Below are positions 8,216 to 17,311 of a DNA stretch of 64,000 nt, one piece after another. This DNA is from Saprospiraceae bacterium UBA1994 (GTDB lineage: Bacteria > Bacteroidota > Bacteroidia > Chitinophagales > Saprospiraceae). Numbering within the stretch: the stretch's first letter is position 1; each line of letters opens with the position of its first letter. The stretch lies in the NCBI GenBank assembly GCA_002335865.1, contig DDCY01000024.1:6969-70968 (forward strand), read 5' to 3'. A program made the position numbers and the translations under genes. The notes beneath the pieces were generated by a model that searched no databases, was not told where the DNA came from, and saw only the letters and a list, made by a program, of their open reading frames with translations.

Positions 8216-10789
8216 ATGGCTGTGAAATCTACCACTAAGAAAAAAACAAGTAAAGCAAAAAAAGGTAAGATACAGGATGATAGACTGCGCAAGATCTTTG
8301 GTATAGTATGCTACTTGTTGGCAATATATCTAGCGGTAGCATTTATATCTTATATGTACACTTGGAAGACAGACCAAGATAAAGTTCTCCAATTTAGTTG
8401 GGAAATTATGATGCAAGGTGACCTTACTGTATCTAACTGGTTAGGTAGACTAGGAGCATTCGTTTCCAATGCATTTTTCTATTGGGGCTTTGGATTACCA
8501 TCAATAGCATTTGTGTTCCTATTATTTAAATTAGGTTCAGATTTTATAAAGAAGAGATCACTTCAGCTTTTCTTTTATAAGGCTAAAGATGCATTACTAT
8601 GGATTGCATTCCTATCATTAGTACTTGAGTTTTTATTTAGAGGAAGTGACTTCACATGGGGTGGAGCCTTTGGAGAAAGTGCCTGCCTTTGGCTGATTAA
8701 TTTTGTCGGTTCAGTAGGTCTTTTTTTCCTTTTACTATTCAGCCTTGTGGGTTTTGTCATCTGGCAGTTCAATCCACAGTTGAGTCAAATACAAGCAATG
8801 TTACCAGGTGGAGAGAAGATAAGTCTTGACACGATTCCTTTCGCCGAAACGATAAATCGATTCCTTAGTAGTATGCCTACTATAGGGTCTGAAGAGAAAG
8901 TAGCTCAGTCGACCGCTTCAGCTACTTCTTCTAAAGATGACTCTAAAGGCTATACTGCATTGCGTCCTTCCCAAGAGGACGAGGCCCTAGATGGTGCCGT
9001 TCCAAAAACCACTATTAGTACTGATGGACAGGAAACTCCAGGATCTGCTTTAGATTTTGAGTTGCCTGCGCCATCTGCTAGTAATCGCATGCGTAAACCT
9101 AAGTATGACCCTTCTGCTTTAGAGATGGAGGTAACGGATATATCAGAGGAACCAAAAGCTTTATCTAGTTTGGGTTTCCAAGAAGAATCTATTGGTGATC
9201 CTATGGATAGAAAGACGGTTGAGTCAGGAGCTGCGGATAAGCTAGAAATCAACAAAGAAGAAGATACTAGTCAGCCATACGATGAGAAACTTGATCTTTC
9301 TAATTATGTACCTCCTAAGATCGAATTTTTAGAAGAGTACGCGGATCGAAAAGTAGAAATTGATAGAGCAGAACTAGAGTCTAATAAGGATCAAATTATT
9401 GAGACCTTACTCAATTATAAAATAGAAATTATTAAGATCCGTGCAACTATAGGACCTACAGTGACACTTTATGAAATAGTACCTGCGCCTGGTGTAAAGA
9501 TTAGTAAGATCAAAAATCTTGAAGATGATATAGCATTATCTCTTGCAGCACTCGGAATACGTATCATAGCACCGATACCAGGAAAAGGGACTATAGGTAT
9601 AGAAGTACCTAATAAGAATCCGCAGATAGTAAGTTTCCATGAGGTAGTGACAACGGATAAGTTCCAGGCGAGTAAGATGGCGTTGCCGATTGCACTTGGG
9701 AAGACGATATCCAACGAAGTATTTGTAGCTGATCTAGCGAAAATGCCTCACCTTCTAGTGGCAGGAGCTACAGGTCAGGGTAAGTCAGTAGGTATCAATA
9801 CCATATTGATGTCTCTGTTATACAAGAAGCATCCCTCACAAGTGAAGTTAGTGTTGATAGATCCTAAGAAGGTAGAGTTATTTCCATATGCTAGTTTAAA
9901 TAAGCATTTCTTAGCTTTCTTGCCGGATCAAGAGGAACCTATCGTAACTGATACGACTAAAGCGATACATACGCTTAACTCTCTATGTATGGAGATGGAT
10001 GCAAGGTACGATTTACTCAAAAAAGCTAGAGCGCGTAACTTAAAAGAATACAATGATAAGTTCTGTGCACGTCGACTTAATCCAAATGACGGGCACAAGT
10101 TTTTACCATATATAGTATTAGTAATAGATGAGTTTGCCGATCTAATCATGACAGCTGGTAAAGAGATAGAATTACCTATCGCAAGGCTCGCTCAGCTAGC
10201 AAGAGCGATTGGTATTCACTTGATTATTGCAACTCAGAGACCATCTGTAAATATCATTACAGGAATGATCAAAGCAAACTTCCCTGCGAGATTGGCATTT
10301 AAGGTGACTAGTAAGATAGATAGTCGTACTATACTGGATGCAGGTGGTGCAGATCAGCTTATCGGTAAAGGAGATATGCTGCTTAATATTGGCAGTAATA
10401 TAGTACGTCTGCAATGTGCCTTTGTCGATACTCCAGAAGTAGAGAAAGTGATAGATCATATCTCAGATCAACAAGGATACGCAGAGCCATTCTATTTACC
10501 AGAGTTTGTTGGTGAGGAGGATCTTAGTAAAGATGGATCCAGCCTCAAGTTCTCAGATTTGGATAGTATGTTCAAAGATGCTGCGATGTTGATCATCGGT
10601 AGTCAACATGGATCTACATCAAGTATACAACGTAAGTTACAATTAGGGTACAACCGTGCAGGTCGTATCATGGATCAAATGGAACAAATGGGTATCGTTG
10701 GTCCAGCAAAAGGCTCCAAGCCTAGAGATGTACTATTCTTTTCAGTTGAAGAGTTTGATCATTGGTGGACGGAGAAGAGTAAACTTTGA
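8216..10789 (+). CDS. ftsK: DNA translocase FtsK
   Basis: Membrane-anchored ATP-driven DNA pump that clears chromosome termini from the division septum and activates dimer resolution. The ATG at 8216 ('MAVKSTTKKKTSKAKKGK') gives 857 residues and a typical Lys-rich cytoplasmic N-terminus; an upstream in-frame ATG (8090) adds an atypical extension. Four to five membrane segments occupy residues ~30-190, followed by an acidic/Ser/Pro-rich linker (~215-360). The alpha/beta motor domain has Walker A 'GATGQGKSVG' near residue 517 and Walker B 'VLVIDEFADLI' (Asp638/Glu639). The C-terminus is a winged-helix gamma domain ('GSTSSIQRKLQLGYNRAGR') that reads KOPS-type polar sequences. All domains are intact. 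Confidence 0.96.
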   Translation: MAVKSTTKKKTSKAKKGKIQDDRLRKIFGIVCYLLAIYLAVAFISYMYTWKTDQDKVLQFSWEIMMQGDLTVSNWLGRLGAFVSNAFFYWGFGLPSIAFVFLLFKLGSDFIKKRSLQLFFYKAKDALLWIAFLSLVLEFLFRGSDFTWGGAFGESACLWLINFVGSVGLFFLLLFSLVGFVIWQFNPQLSQIQAMLPGGEKISLDTIPFAETINRFLSSMPTIGSEEKVAQSTASATSSKDDSKGYTALRPSQEDEALDGAVPKTTISTDGQETPGSALDFELPAPSASNRMRKPKYDPSALEMEVTDISEEPKALSSLGFQEESIGDPMDRKTVESGAADKLEINKEEDTSQPYDEKLDLSNYVPPKIEFLEEYADRKVEIDRAELESNKDQIIETLLNYKIEIIKIRATIGPTVTLYEIVPAPGVKISKIKNLEDDIALSLAALGIRIIAPIPGKGTIGIEVPNKNPQIVSFHEVVTTDKFQASKMALPIALGKTISNEVFVADLAKMPHLLVAGATGQGKSVGINTILMSLLYKKHPSQVKLVLIDPKKVELFPYASLNKHFLAFLPDQEEPIVTDTTKAIHTLNSLCMEMDARYDLLKKARARNLKEYNDKFCARRLNPNDGHKFLPYIVLVIDEFADLIMTAGKEIELPIARLAQLARAIGIHLIIATQRPSVNIITGMIKANFPARLAFKVTSKIDSRTILDAGGADQLIGKGDMLLNIGSNIVRLQCAFVDTPEVEKVIDHISDQQGYAEPFYLPEFVGEEDLSKDGSSLKFSDLDSMFKDAAMLIIGSQHGSTSSIQRKLQLGYNRAGRIMDQMEQMGIVGPAKGSKPRDVLFFSVEEFDHWWTEKSKL

Positions 10790-11104
10790 TAAAAAGTTAC
10801 TTATCAAGTTAAGCAAAATATACAATATATAACTGAAATTAACAAAATACATGTAACCAAAAGGGGTGAAAACCTATGTAAGGAAGATGTGGAAGAGTAA
10901 GACATTTCCCAAAAATCTCAAACTCAACTCATCTTGCCGCTAACAGACTCTGAACCGGTCCTTAGCACCTACTATATTTCACTTATCATAGCTATACCAA
11001 AACATCAACGCATTTATGCAGACGAATTGGTATAGCACTCAGGAACAGTAAATACGCATACTACTCTGTAGAGCATAACGTGGCTCTCGAACCTGATAAT
11101 GAAA
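10790..11104. other. Intergenic region with inverted repeat downstream of ftsK
   Basis: No coding frame or known RNA is recognisable. The clearest structure is a 10-base perfect inverted repeat, GCTATACCAA at 10991-11000 and TTGGTATAGC at 11027-11036, with a 26-base spacer and no T-run. This stretch lies where the body of a now-deleted acyl-CoA dehydrogenase gene would once have extended, so it may be scar or replacement sequence. Confidence 0.4.
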
Positions 11105-11136
11105 AGGGCAAGCCTAACTAGCTTGCCCACTTTTAT
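11105..11136 (-). terminator. Hairpin terminator downstream of acyl-CoA dehydrogenase remnant
   Basis: GGGCAAGC and GCTTGCCC form a perfect 8-bp GC-rich stem (11107-11129) with a 7-base loop. On the minus strand it is followed by TTTTC, on the plus strand by ACTTTTATT, so it could work in both directions. It sits just downstream of the minus-strand gene stub, where that gene's original terminator would be. Confidence 0.6.
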
Positions 11137-11158
11137 TACTTTACCCGAGGTTTTAACC

Positions 11159-11380
11159 TCATTCTTGCAGCTTTTCCATCTTAGCTATATTAGGTACGAT
11201 CTCTATAGATATGAAGTCCCTTACAGTCTCGATGATCATATTGTGCTCTTCAGTAAAGTCTTCTGGAAAAAATCCCTCTGAGGTATTCATAGACTTGATG
11301 ATGAATTCTCTTCCCTTTAGCGATCTATTTTTGCGGATATAATGGACATTTTTATGGGTATTTAATGATTGATTATTCAA
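11159..11380 (-). pseudogene. 5' stub of an acyl-CoA dehydrogenase gene
   Basis: The 73-residue frame contains 'LKGREFIIKS' and 'FFPEDFTEEHNMIIETVRDF', then 'EIVPNIAKMEKLQE'. This is the characteristic N-terminus of Bacteroidota acyl-CoA dehydrogenases (pattern LKGGEFLIK ... IPEDFTEEQ.MI..T.RDF ... E..P.....EKQE), proteins usually of ~590-600 residues. The frame stops (TGA, 11159-11161) exactly where the rest of the protein should begin; no flavin-binding or catalytic region follows, and a terminator hairpin is only ~25 bases away. I infer that more than 500 codons were deleted, leaving start and terminator. A perfect palindrome GAGGTT-TT-AACCTC (11147-11160) marks the junction. Confidence 0.75.
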
Positions 11381-11611
11381 TAATTATACTTAAAGTGAAA
11401 TAATTCATTTTAAATAAAAAATAATAATTTAAAATTAATTTATAACTAATTGATATTATGTCTTTTATGAATTTATTTATAATTAACTTTTAGTATAATT
11501 ATCATAGTTAGTGCTATCACTTGGTACTGATAGTAAGACAAGTATGTATTAAAAAAAATAGTATGTTACTTTTAGAGTTTTTGGTATACTTAATTTATGA
11601 TGAATTACTAG

Positions 11612-11642
11612 TTGTTTAATTGCTTGAGATTAATTACTTTTG
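11612..11642 (+). promoter_or_regulatory. rpsU promoter
   Basis: TTG at 11612-11614, 20 bases, then TACTTTTG at 11635-11642. This matches the Bacteroidota primary-sigma consensus (-33 TTG, -7 TAnnTTTG). The rpsU ATG lies ~52 bases downstream of the -7 box. Confidence 0.7.
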
Positions 11643-11694
11643 CAAACTCTTAAAATAAGGGTATATTATTTAAACAACAAATACACGGAGATAC

Positions 11695-11895
11695 ATGCTT
11701 ATCATCAATGTAAAAGACGAGGAGTCAATAGACAGAGCACTTAAAAGATACAAGAGAAAAATTTTCTCAACAGGTATCATTAAAGAAGTAAGAAAAAGAA
11801 AGACTTACACTAAGCCATCTGTTGCAAGAAGAGAACAAATAATGGGAGCGGCATACAGACTTGGTAAGTTTGGGGCGGCTAACAGTAATACATAG
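11695..11895 (+). CDS. rpsU: 30S ribosomal protein bS21
   Basis: A 66-residue basic protein starting 'MLIINVKDEESIDRALKRYK' with the family's 'REVRKRKTYTKPSVARRE'-like segment; the length is normal for bS21 of this phylum. bS21 sits at the small-subunit platform near the anti-Shine-Dalgarno of 16S rRNA. In Bacteroidota it helps sequester that sequence, consistent with the weak use of Shine-Dalgarno sites across this window. It has its own promoter and a strong terminator, so it is a single-gene unit. Confidence 0.95.
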   Translation: MLIINVKDEESIDRALKRYKRKIFSTGIIKEVRKRKTYTKPSVARREQIMGAAYRLGKFGAANSNT

Positions 11896-11955
11896 GTTTA
11901 TTGTTGTATCAAGCTTTCTGCTAGATCAATAAGCAATATTTTCTATATAATATAC

Positions 11956-11995
11956 AAAGGGGTAATTCGCTCTACGCGAATTGACCCTTTTTTTA
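11956..11995 (+). terminator. rpsU terminator
   Basis: AAAGGGGTAATTCGC, a short loop, and GCGAATTGACCC followed by seven or more Ts. A strong intrinsic terminator ~60 bases after the rpsU stop. Confidence 0.85.
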
Positions 11996-12296
11996 TTATA
12001 TAGCGGTTAATGAGTCGAAGTCAATTCAGTATGCTCTACTTGTGATAGACAAACTTTATTTTTTAATTTCGGAAGGATATATTTTTTAAGAATGCGATTT
12101 GGTTTGGCTAGCATTTAATTCCATTTTTTTTGAATTGAGAAAATTGAACTGTCGTTAGATAAATAATTTTAGTCAAACTCTGTTTTCATTTAATGAGAAA
12201 AAGATTCAGTTATAATCAACCAAAGACCAATAACGTCTATCTCATTTTTGACCAATTACATATTATAAAAACATCTAATTTGTTAACTTTGTCGAC
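11996..12296. other. Intergenic region upstream of GT-C/TPR gene
   Basis: AT-rich, without a coding frame or RNA that I can recognise. A -7-like TAACTTTG occurs at 12284-12291, only six bases before the ATG at 12297. If used, it would give an almost leaderless transcript; no properly spaced -33 TTG was seen. Confidence 0.4.
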
Positions 12297-14252
12297 ATGG
12301 CAAAGCAAAAGTCAATACAAACAACGCTAGAAGTAGTCGGAGATACTGCACCCGACGTTAGTAAATGGGAAAGCCGTAAACTCCAGTTGATAATATTAGC
12401 TGCGCTTTCTATTGTTCTGTATGCCAATACTATCACCCATGATTATACACAAGATGATGCGATAGTCATCAATGACAATGAGTTTACTACTCAAGGTTTC
12501 GCGGGTATTCCTGCTTTATTAAAGTATGATACTTTTAGAGGTTTCTTCAAAGTAGATGGAAAAGAGAAGTTGGTTTCTGGTGGTCGTTACAGACCATTGA
12601 CACCAGTGATGTTTGCTATTGAGTATCAGTTATTTGGATACAATCCTGTGATAGGCCACTTGCTGAATATATTGTGGTTTACTCTACTAGTACTAGTACT
12701 ATACCTTACCTTAGAAAGATTATTTCTTAAGTATGATACCTCTTCTAAATGGAGATATATGATATTCGCGGCTTGTATTCTTTTTGCCGTCCATCCAATA
12801 CACACGGAGGCTGTGGCTAATATCAAAGGTCGTGATGAAATAATATGCTTATTAGGCAGTTTAGCCTCACTTTACTGCGCCATACGCTGGTACGATGAGC
12901 GTAAAAACAAATTTATGATATTCTCAGGAATGTTATTCTTCATTGCACTCATGTCTAAAGAAAATACAATCACATTTTTGGTAGTTATTCCATTGGCACT
13001 ATATATTTTTAGAAAAGCGTCAATTACTGTGAGTTTAAAATCAGTTTTACCAGCTGTTGTGGGCACAATAGTTTTTCTAGCGATAAGATCATCAGTTATT
13101 GGATGGTATATGGGAGGTACTCCTATGGAGTTGATGAACAATCCATTTTTAAAATGGACCAATAACGGATATGTGGCCTTATCTAAAATGGAAAGTTTAC
13201 CTACTATGCTATATTGTCTTGGTAAATATCTAGGCTTATTAGTATTTCCACATCCACTTACACACGATTATTATCCACGCCATATAGAAATTATGTCTTG
13301 GAGTGATATCAGTGTAATAGCATCTATTTTTATATATTTCTTGTTAATTTTATACGCATTGCTTAATCTCAAAAAGAGAAGCGTGCTTTCTTTTTGCATC
13401 TTATATTTCTTAGCTACAATATCTATAGTATCTAATATCGTTTTTCCTATAGGTACTAACATGTCAGAGCGATTTTTATTTATGCCGTCTGTCGGTTTCT
13501 CTTTGATAGTTGCTTATCTATGTTGGAAAGGAAATGAAAAGTATCCAGCGGTGATCAAAGGAATATTTGCATTGGTAATGATTGGTATGATCGGAAAAAC
13601 AATGACACGTAATATGGTGTGGAAAGATAATTATACACTTTTCACCACTGATGTACATACATCTACTCGCAGTGCTAAGATTCTCAATGCAGCAGGTGGT
13701 ACTAAATCTAATAAGGCGTCAAGGATGGAAGACGGTCCAAGAAAGACCAATTTACTCCAAGAGGCGATTCAGCACACCACTCAAGCTTTAGAGGTGCATC
13801 CTAATTATAAAAACGCAATGATGATTCAGGGTAATTCTTTTTTTTATAAAAAAGAATTCGAAAATGCAGTTAGAAGTTACGAAAGATTATTGAGTTTATA
13901 TCCTGGAGACGCAGATGGTGAATCTAATCTAGCAGTAGCACTACGAGATACAGGAAAATATTTCGGTGAGCAAAAGCAAGATCTTTTGAAAGCAGAGAAA
14001 TATTTGCGTAGATCTTTAGCGATTAGGCCAAAGGATGTTGAGACAAATAGACTCCTCGGTGTTACTAATGGAATAAAAGGAAATCATAAAGAAGCAATTA
14101 AATATTTCAAAAAGGTAGCTGATTTGCAACCTAATAATGCTTTGTCCTACGTTAATCTATATAATGCCTATGGTGCTTACGGAGATGATGAAAATGCAAG
14201 GTTAAATTATGAAAAGGCCCTCAAGCTAAATCCAGAGGCTTTTACAAAGTAG
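12297..14252 (+). CDS. GT-C-like membrane protein with C-terminal TPR repeats (TMTC-like)
   Basis: A 651-residue integral membrane protein. The N-terminal ~450 residues contain about ten hydrophobic segments. Early in the first periplasmic loop is 'THDYTQDDAIVINDNEFTTQG', with the acidic pair expected of GT-C glycosyltransferases (compare O-mannosyltransferases/TMTC), followed by 'GGRYRPLTPVMFAIEYQLFG' and 'VHPIHTEAVANIKGRDE', both typical of this family. From ~residue 480 there are about four TPR units ('AMMIQGNSFFYKKEFENAV', 'LLGVTNGIKGNHKEAIKYF'). The likely role is transfer of a lipid-linked sugar to exported protein or lipid, but the substrate is not known. The stop is four bases from the next ATG, so it is co-transcribed with the NagZ/beta-lactamase fusion gene. 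Confidence 0.8.
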   Translation: MAKQKSIQTTLEVVGDTAPDVSKWESRKLQLIILAALSIVLYANTITHDYTQDDAIVINDNEFTTQGFAGIPALLKYDTFRGFFKVDGKEKLVSGGRYRPLTPVMFAIEYQLFGYNPVIGHLLNILWFTLLVLVLYLTLERLFLKYDTSSKWRYMIFAACILFAVHPIHTEAVANIKGRDEIICLLGSLASLYCAIRWYDERKNKFMIFSGMLFFIALMSKENTITFLVVIPLALYIFRKASITVSLKSVLPAVVGTIVFLAIRSSVIGWYMGGTPMELMNNPFLKWTNNGYVALSKMESLPTMLYCLGKYLGLLVFPHPLTHDYYPRHIEIMSWSDISVIASIFIYFLLILYALLNLKKRSVLSFCILYFLATISIVSNIVFPIGTNMSERFLFMPSVGFSLIVAYLCWKGNEKYPAVIKGIFALVMIGMIGKTMTRNMVWKDNYTLFTTDVHTSTRSAKILNAAGGTKSNKASRMEDGPRKTNLLQEAIQHTTQALEVHPNYKNAMMIQGNSFFYKKEFENAVRSYERLLSLYPGDADGESNLAVALRDTGKYFGEQKQDLLKAEKYLRRSLAIRPKDVETNRLLGVTNGIKGNHKEAIKYFKKVADLQPNNALSYVNLYNAYGAYGDDENARLNYEKALKLNPEAFTK

Positions 14253-14256
14253 ATAT

Positions 14257-17235
14257 ATGAATAAAATAAACCATAAATATATAATAGCATTTGTGTTTTT
14301 GATCTTGGTTCGGATAGATGTGAAATCACAGACGCTGCTCACTGAACGTGCTTGGGCAGATAGTCTCTACAATGCTATGAGTGATGATGAGCGTATTGGA
14401 CAGCTATTTATGGTGAGGGCATTTAGTAAGAAGGATAGAAAGGAAACGGCCAAGATCCTTGGACAAATTAGAGAGCATCATATCGGTGGTATCTGTTTCT
14501 TTCAAGGCAGCCCTAGAGAAGAAGCGCGTATTACAAATATGTATCAAGACGAAAGTAAAATTCCCCTCATGACTGCTATAGATGGGGAGTGGGGCTTAGG
14601 TATGAGATTTAAAGATCAGACAATCAGCTTTCCAAGGCAGTTAATGCTTGGTGCGATACAAGATAATAATCTGATTTACGAGATGGGTAAGGAAGTAGCT
14701 CGTCATTGCCAACGAATCGGATTGCATGTCAATTTCGCTCCTGTTGCTGATGTCAATAATAATCCAGATAATCCTGTGATCAACGATAGATCTTATGGAG
14801 AAGATATGTACAATGTAGCTGCTAAATCCTATAGCTTTATGCGAGGGATGCAAGATCAAGGAATCTTAGCTTGTGCTAAGCACTTTCCTGGACATGGAGA
14901 TACTGATGTAGATTCTCATGTAGATCTTCCTATTATCGCTCATGATATGCAGCGGTTGGATAGTCTAGAGTTGATGCCTTTCAGAGCTTTATCTAAGTAT
15001 GGTATCAAGAGTATGATGGCCGCTCATTTGCATGTACCATCTATTGACAACCGTACTAACCGTCCTACATCTCTCAGCAAAACTGCATTGACAGATATTC
15101 TCAGAAAAGATATAGGGTTCGATGGTATCATATTTACGGATGCGATGGAGATGAAAGGTGTAACGAAGCATTTTAAAACTGGACAAGCAGAAGCGGAAGC
15201 ACTACAGGCAGGAAATGATATGATCGTCCTATCAGAAGATCTATCAAAATCGATCAAATCGATCAAAGAATATATCTCTGATGGTAGGATAGAAATGACT
15301 CAAGTAGAAGCAAGTGTAAAACGTATACTATTAGAAAAGTACAGACTCGGCCTTTATCAAAAGCCAGAAAAATTAAGCCTTGAGAATATATCTGAAGATC
15401 TTAATTCAAAAGAATCATTAGCGCTTAAATCGAGGCTGATCGAAGAAGCACTAACATTAGTGAATGATCGTGAAACCCAAATTCCGATCACGACGCCAGC
15501 GCAAAAAATCATCATGACATTGACGATTGGTTCTACTACACAGACACCATTCCAAAGTCGGATCAATAGTTACTCTAATGCTAAGCATTACTTCTCTAGT
15601 AAGCAAGTGGACGAAGTAAAAGCTAAAGCCTTGGATGCTAATTTTGAAAGTGCTAGCCATATTATAGTTAGCTTTCATGATATGAGTAAGTATGCTACTA
15701 AGAATTTTGGTATTGACCAATCGGCAGTGCAATATGTACGAGGTTTGGCCAAGAGAAAAAGAGTAATTGTCACTTTATTCGGTAGTCCTTATGCTCTTAG
15801 GTATTTCGAAGATATGGATCCGATATTAGTAGCGTATAACGAAGATGAGATGACACAAGATCTTGCTGCTCAAGCATTGTTTGGTGCTAACCGTATTAGT
15901 GGTAAGTTGCCAGTTTCTGGATCGAATTCATTTCCATTCGGTATGGGAGTATATAGAGAATCCAATGGGTCACTTGGGTACAGTACGCCAGAGAGAGTAG
16001 GGATGATAAGTGATAGTTTAATTCATATAGACAAACTGGTGGCAGAACTTATTAAACGCAATGCAGCACCTGGTTGTCAAGTATTTGTAGCTAAAGATGG
16101 AAAAGTAATTTTTGACAAATCTTATGGACACTTTACACAATCAAAGAAAAGAAAAGTTAGAAATAGTGACATCTATGATGTTGCGTCGGTCACTAAGATA
16201 ATGGCAAGTACATTGTCACTTATGAAGCTTTATGATGAAGGCCTTTTTGACCCATCAAATAAACTTAGGACTTACTTGCCAGAGGCTGATACTTGCAACA
16301 AAGGAGAAATCTGTGTGAACGATATGTTAGCACATCAAGGCAAGCTCGTAGGTTGGATTCCTTTTTATAAAAAAACAATGACCGAGACAAAGTATCCTCA
16401 GCCTATTAACAAATATTATAGAAATCTACCACAAGATAGTTTTAGTATTAAAATTACAGATGACATGTTTATGTGGGATGAATATGTAGACAGTATTTGG
16501 TCTAGAATCTATACCAGTGATTTGAGAGATAATGATGATTATAGATACAGCGACTTGGGATTCTATTTCATGCATCGCACAATCAAAAATCAATCGGGAA
16601 CTAGATTAGATACATTCGTTCAGCGCAATTTTTATCAGCCACTAGGCCTGCGTAGAACAGGTTTTCTTCCTCTAGATAGATATGCTAGAACTGAAATCGT
16701 CCCCTCAGAAATAGACAATTATTTCCGTCATACTACATTGCAAGGCATAGTCCATGATATGGGCGCAGCAATGCTTGGTGGAGTGAGTGGTCATGCAGGA
16801 TTATTTTCTACTTCAAAAGAGATAGGTGTCATGATGCAGATGCTTCTTAATAGAGGCGTATACGGGGGACGGCGATATATCGATTCAAATACGATTGATA
16901 AATTTACTACACGATTTCCCAAAAGCAAGCGAAGAGGTATTGGCTTTGATATGAAACAGCTAGACGAAAACCTTAATACTAATATGTCGGAACTAGCTAG
17001 TGAATCTACTTTTGGGCACCTTGGATTTACAGGCTGTGCAGCTTGGGCGGATCCAGAACAAAATATAGTATATGTATTTATCTCCAATCGTACTTATCCT
17101 ACAATGAAAAACAATAATTTGGGTAAATATGATTACCGCCCTAAGATACAATCAGCAATATATAATGCAATCAAAAAGGATCCAATTAAACCTTTGCTAC
17201 CAATGGCAGAGTTAAAGAGTGGGGATATAGAGTAA
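14257..17235 (+). CDS. Exported NagZ-like GH3 glycosidase fused to beta-lactamase-type serine hydrolase
   Basis: 992 residues with a signal peptide (~1-24, ends 'VKSQT'). Residues ~30-370 are a glycoside hydrolase family 3 domain of NagZ type, with 'KHFPGHGDTDVDSH' (~208-221) and the nucleophile Asp295 in 'FTDAMEM'. NagZ removes beta-N-acetylglucosamine from muropeptides. A linker domain (~400-570) resembles the GH3 C-terminal sandwich. Residues ~590-970 are a class C beta-lactamase/DD-peptidase fold with S644-V-T-K647, 'YRYSDLGF' as the Tyr motif, and 'HLGFTGCAAW' in the KTG position. Both active sites look complete. I infer combined trimming of glycan and peptide in periplasmic peptidoglycan turnover. 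Co-transcribed with the preceding GT-C-like gene. Confidence 0.9.
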   Translation: MNKINHKYIIAFVFLILVRIDVKSQTLLTERAWADSLYNAMSDDERIGQLFMVRAFSKKDRKETAKILGQIREHHIGGICFFQGSPREEARITNMYQDESKIPLMTAIDGEWGLGMRFKDQTISFPRQLMLGAIQDNNLIYEMGKEVARHCQRIGLHVNFAPVADVNNNPDNPVINDRSYGEDMYNVAAKSYSFMRGMQDQGILACAKHFPGHGDTDVDSHVDLPIIAHDMQRLDSLELMPFRALSKYGIKSMMAAHLHVPSIDNRTNRPTSLSKTALTDILRKDIGFDGIIFTDAMEMKGVTKHFKTGQAEAEALQAGNDMIVLSEDLSKSIKSIKEYISDGRIEMTQVEASVKRILLEKYRLGLYQKPEKLSLENISEDLNSKESLALKSRLIEEALTLVNDRETQIPITTPAQKIIMTLTIGSTTQTPFQSRINSYSNAKHYFSSKQVDEVKAKALDANFESASHIIVSFHDMSKYATKNFGIDQSAVQYVRGLAKRKRVIVTLFGSPYALRYFEDMDPILVAYNEDEMTQDLAAQALFGANRISGKLPVSGSNSFPFGMGVYRESNGSLGYSTPERVGMISDSLIHIDKLVAELIKRNAAPGCQVFVAKDGKVIFDKSYGHFTQSKKRKVRNSDIYDVASVTKIMASTLSLMKLYDEGLFDPSNKLRTYLPEADTCNKGEICVNDMLAHQGKLVGWIPFYKKTMTETKYPQPINKYYRNLPQDSFSIKITDDMFMWDEYVDSIWSRIYTSDLRDNDDYRYSDLGFYFMHRTIKNQSGTRLDTFVQRNFYQPLGLRRTGFLPLDRYARTEIVPSEIDNYFRHTTLQGIVHDMGAAMLGGVSGHAGLFSTSKEIGVMMQMLLNRGVYGGRRYIDSNTIDKFTTRFPKSKRRGIGFDMKQLDENLNTNMSELASESTFGHLGFTGCAAWADPEQNIVYVFISNRTYPTMKNNNLGKYDYRPKIQSAIYNAIKKDPIKPLLPMAELKSGDIE

Positions 17236-17311
17236 ACATTCTTAGTTTTCGACTTACTTTGTTTGATTTTCGCTTGATACTGAACTTGATCATTATTATT
17301 ATCTTTCCCCC

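Noticed and set aside
10860..11036. Possible structured RNA downstream of ftsK
   Set aside because: A few short hairpins exist, but no conserved core of RNase P RNA, tmRNA, SRP RNA or 6S RNA is present, nor any riboswitch pattern I know.
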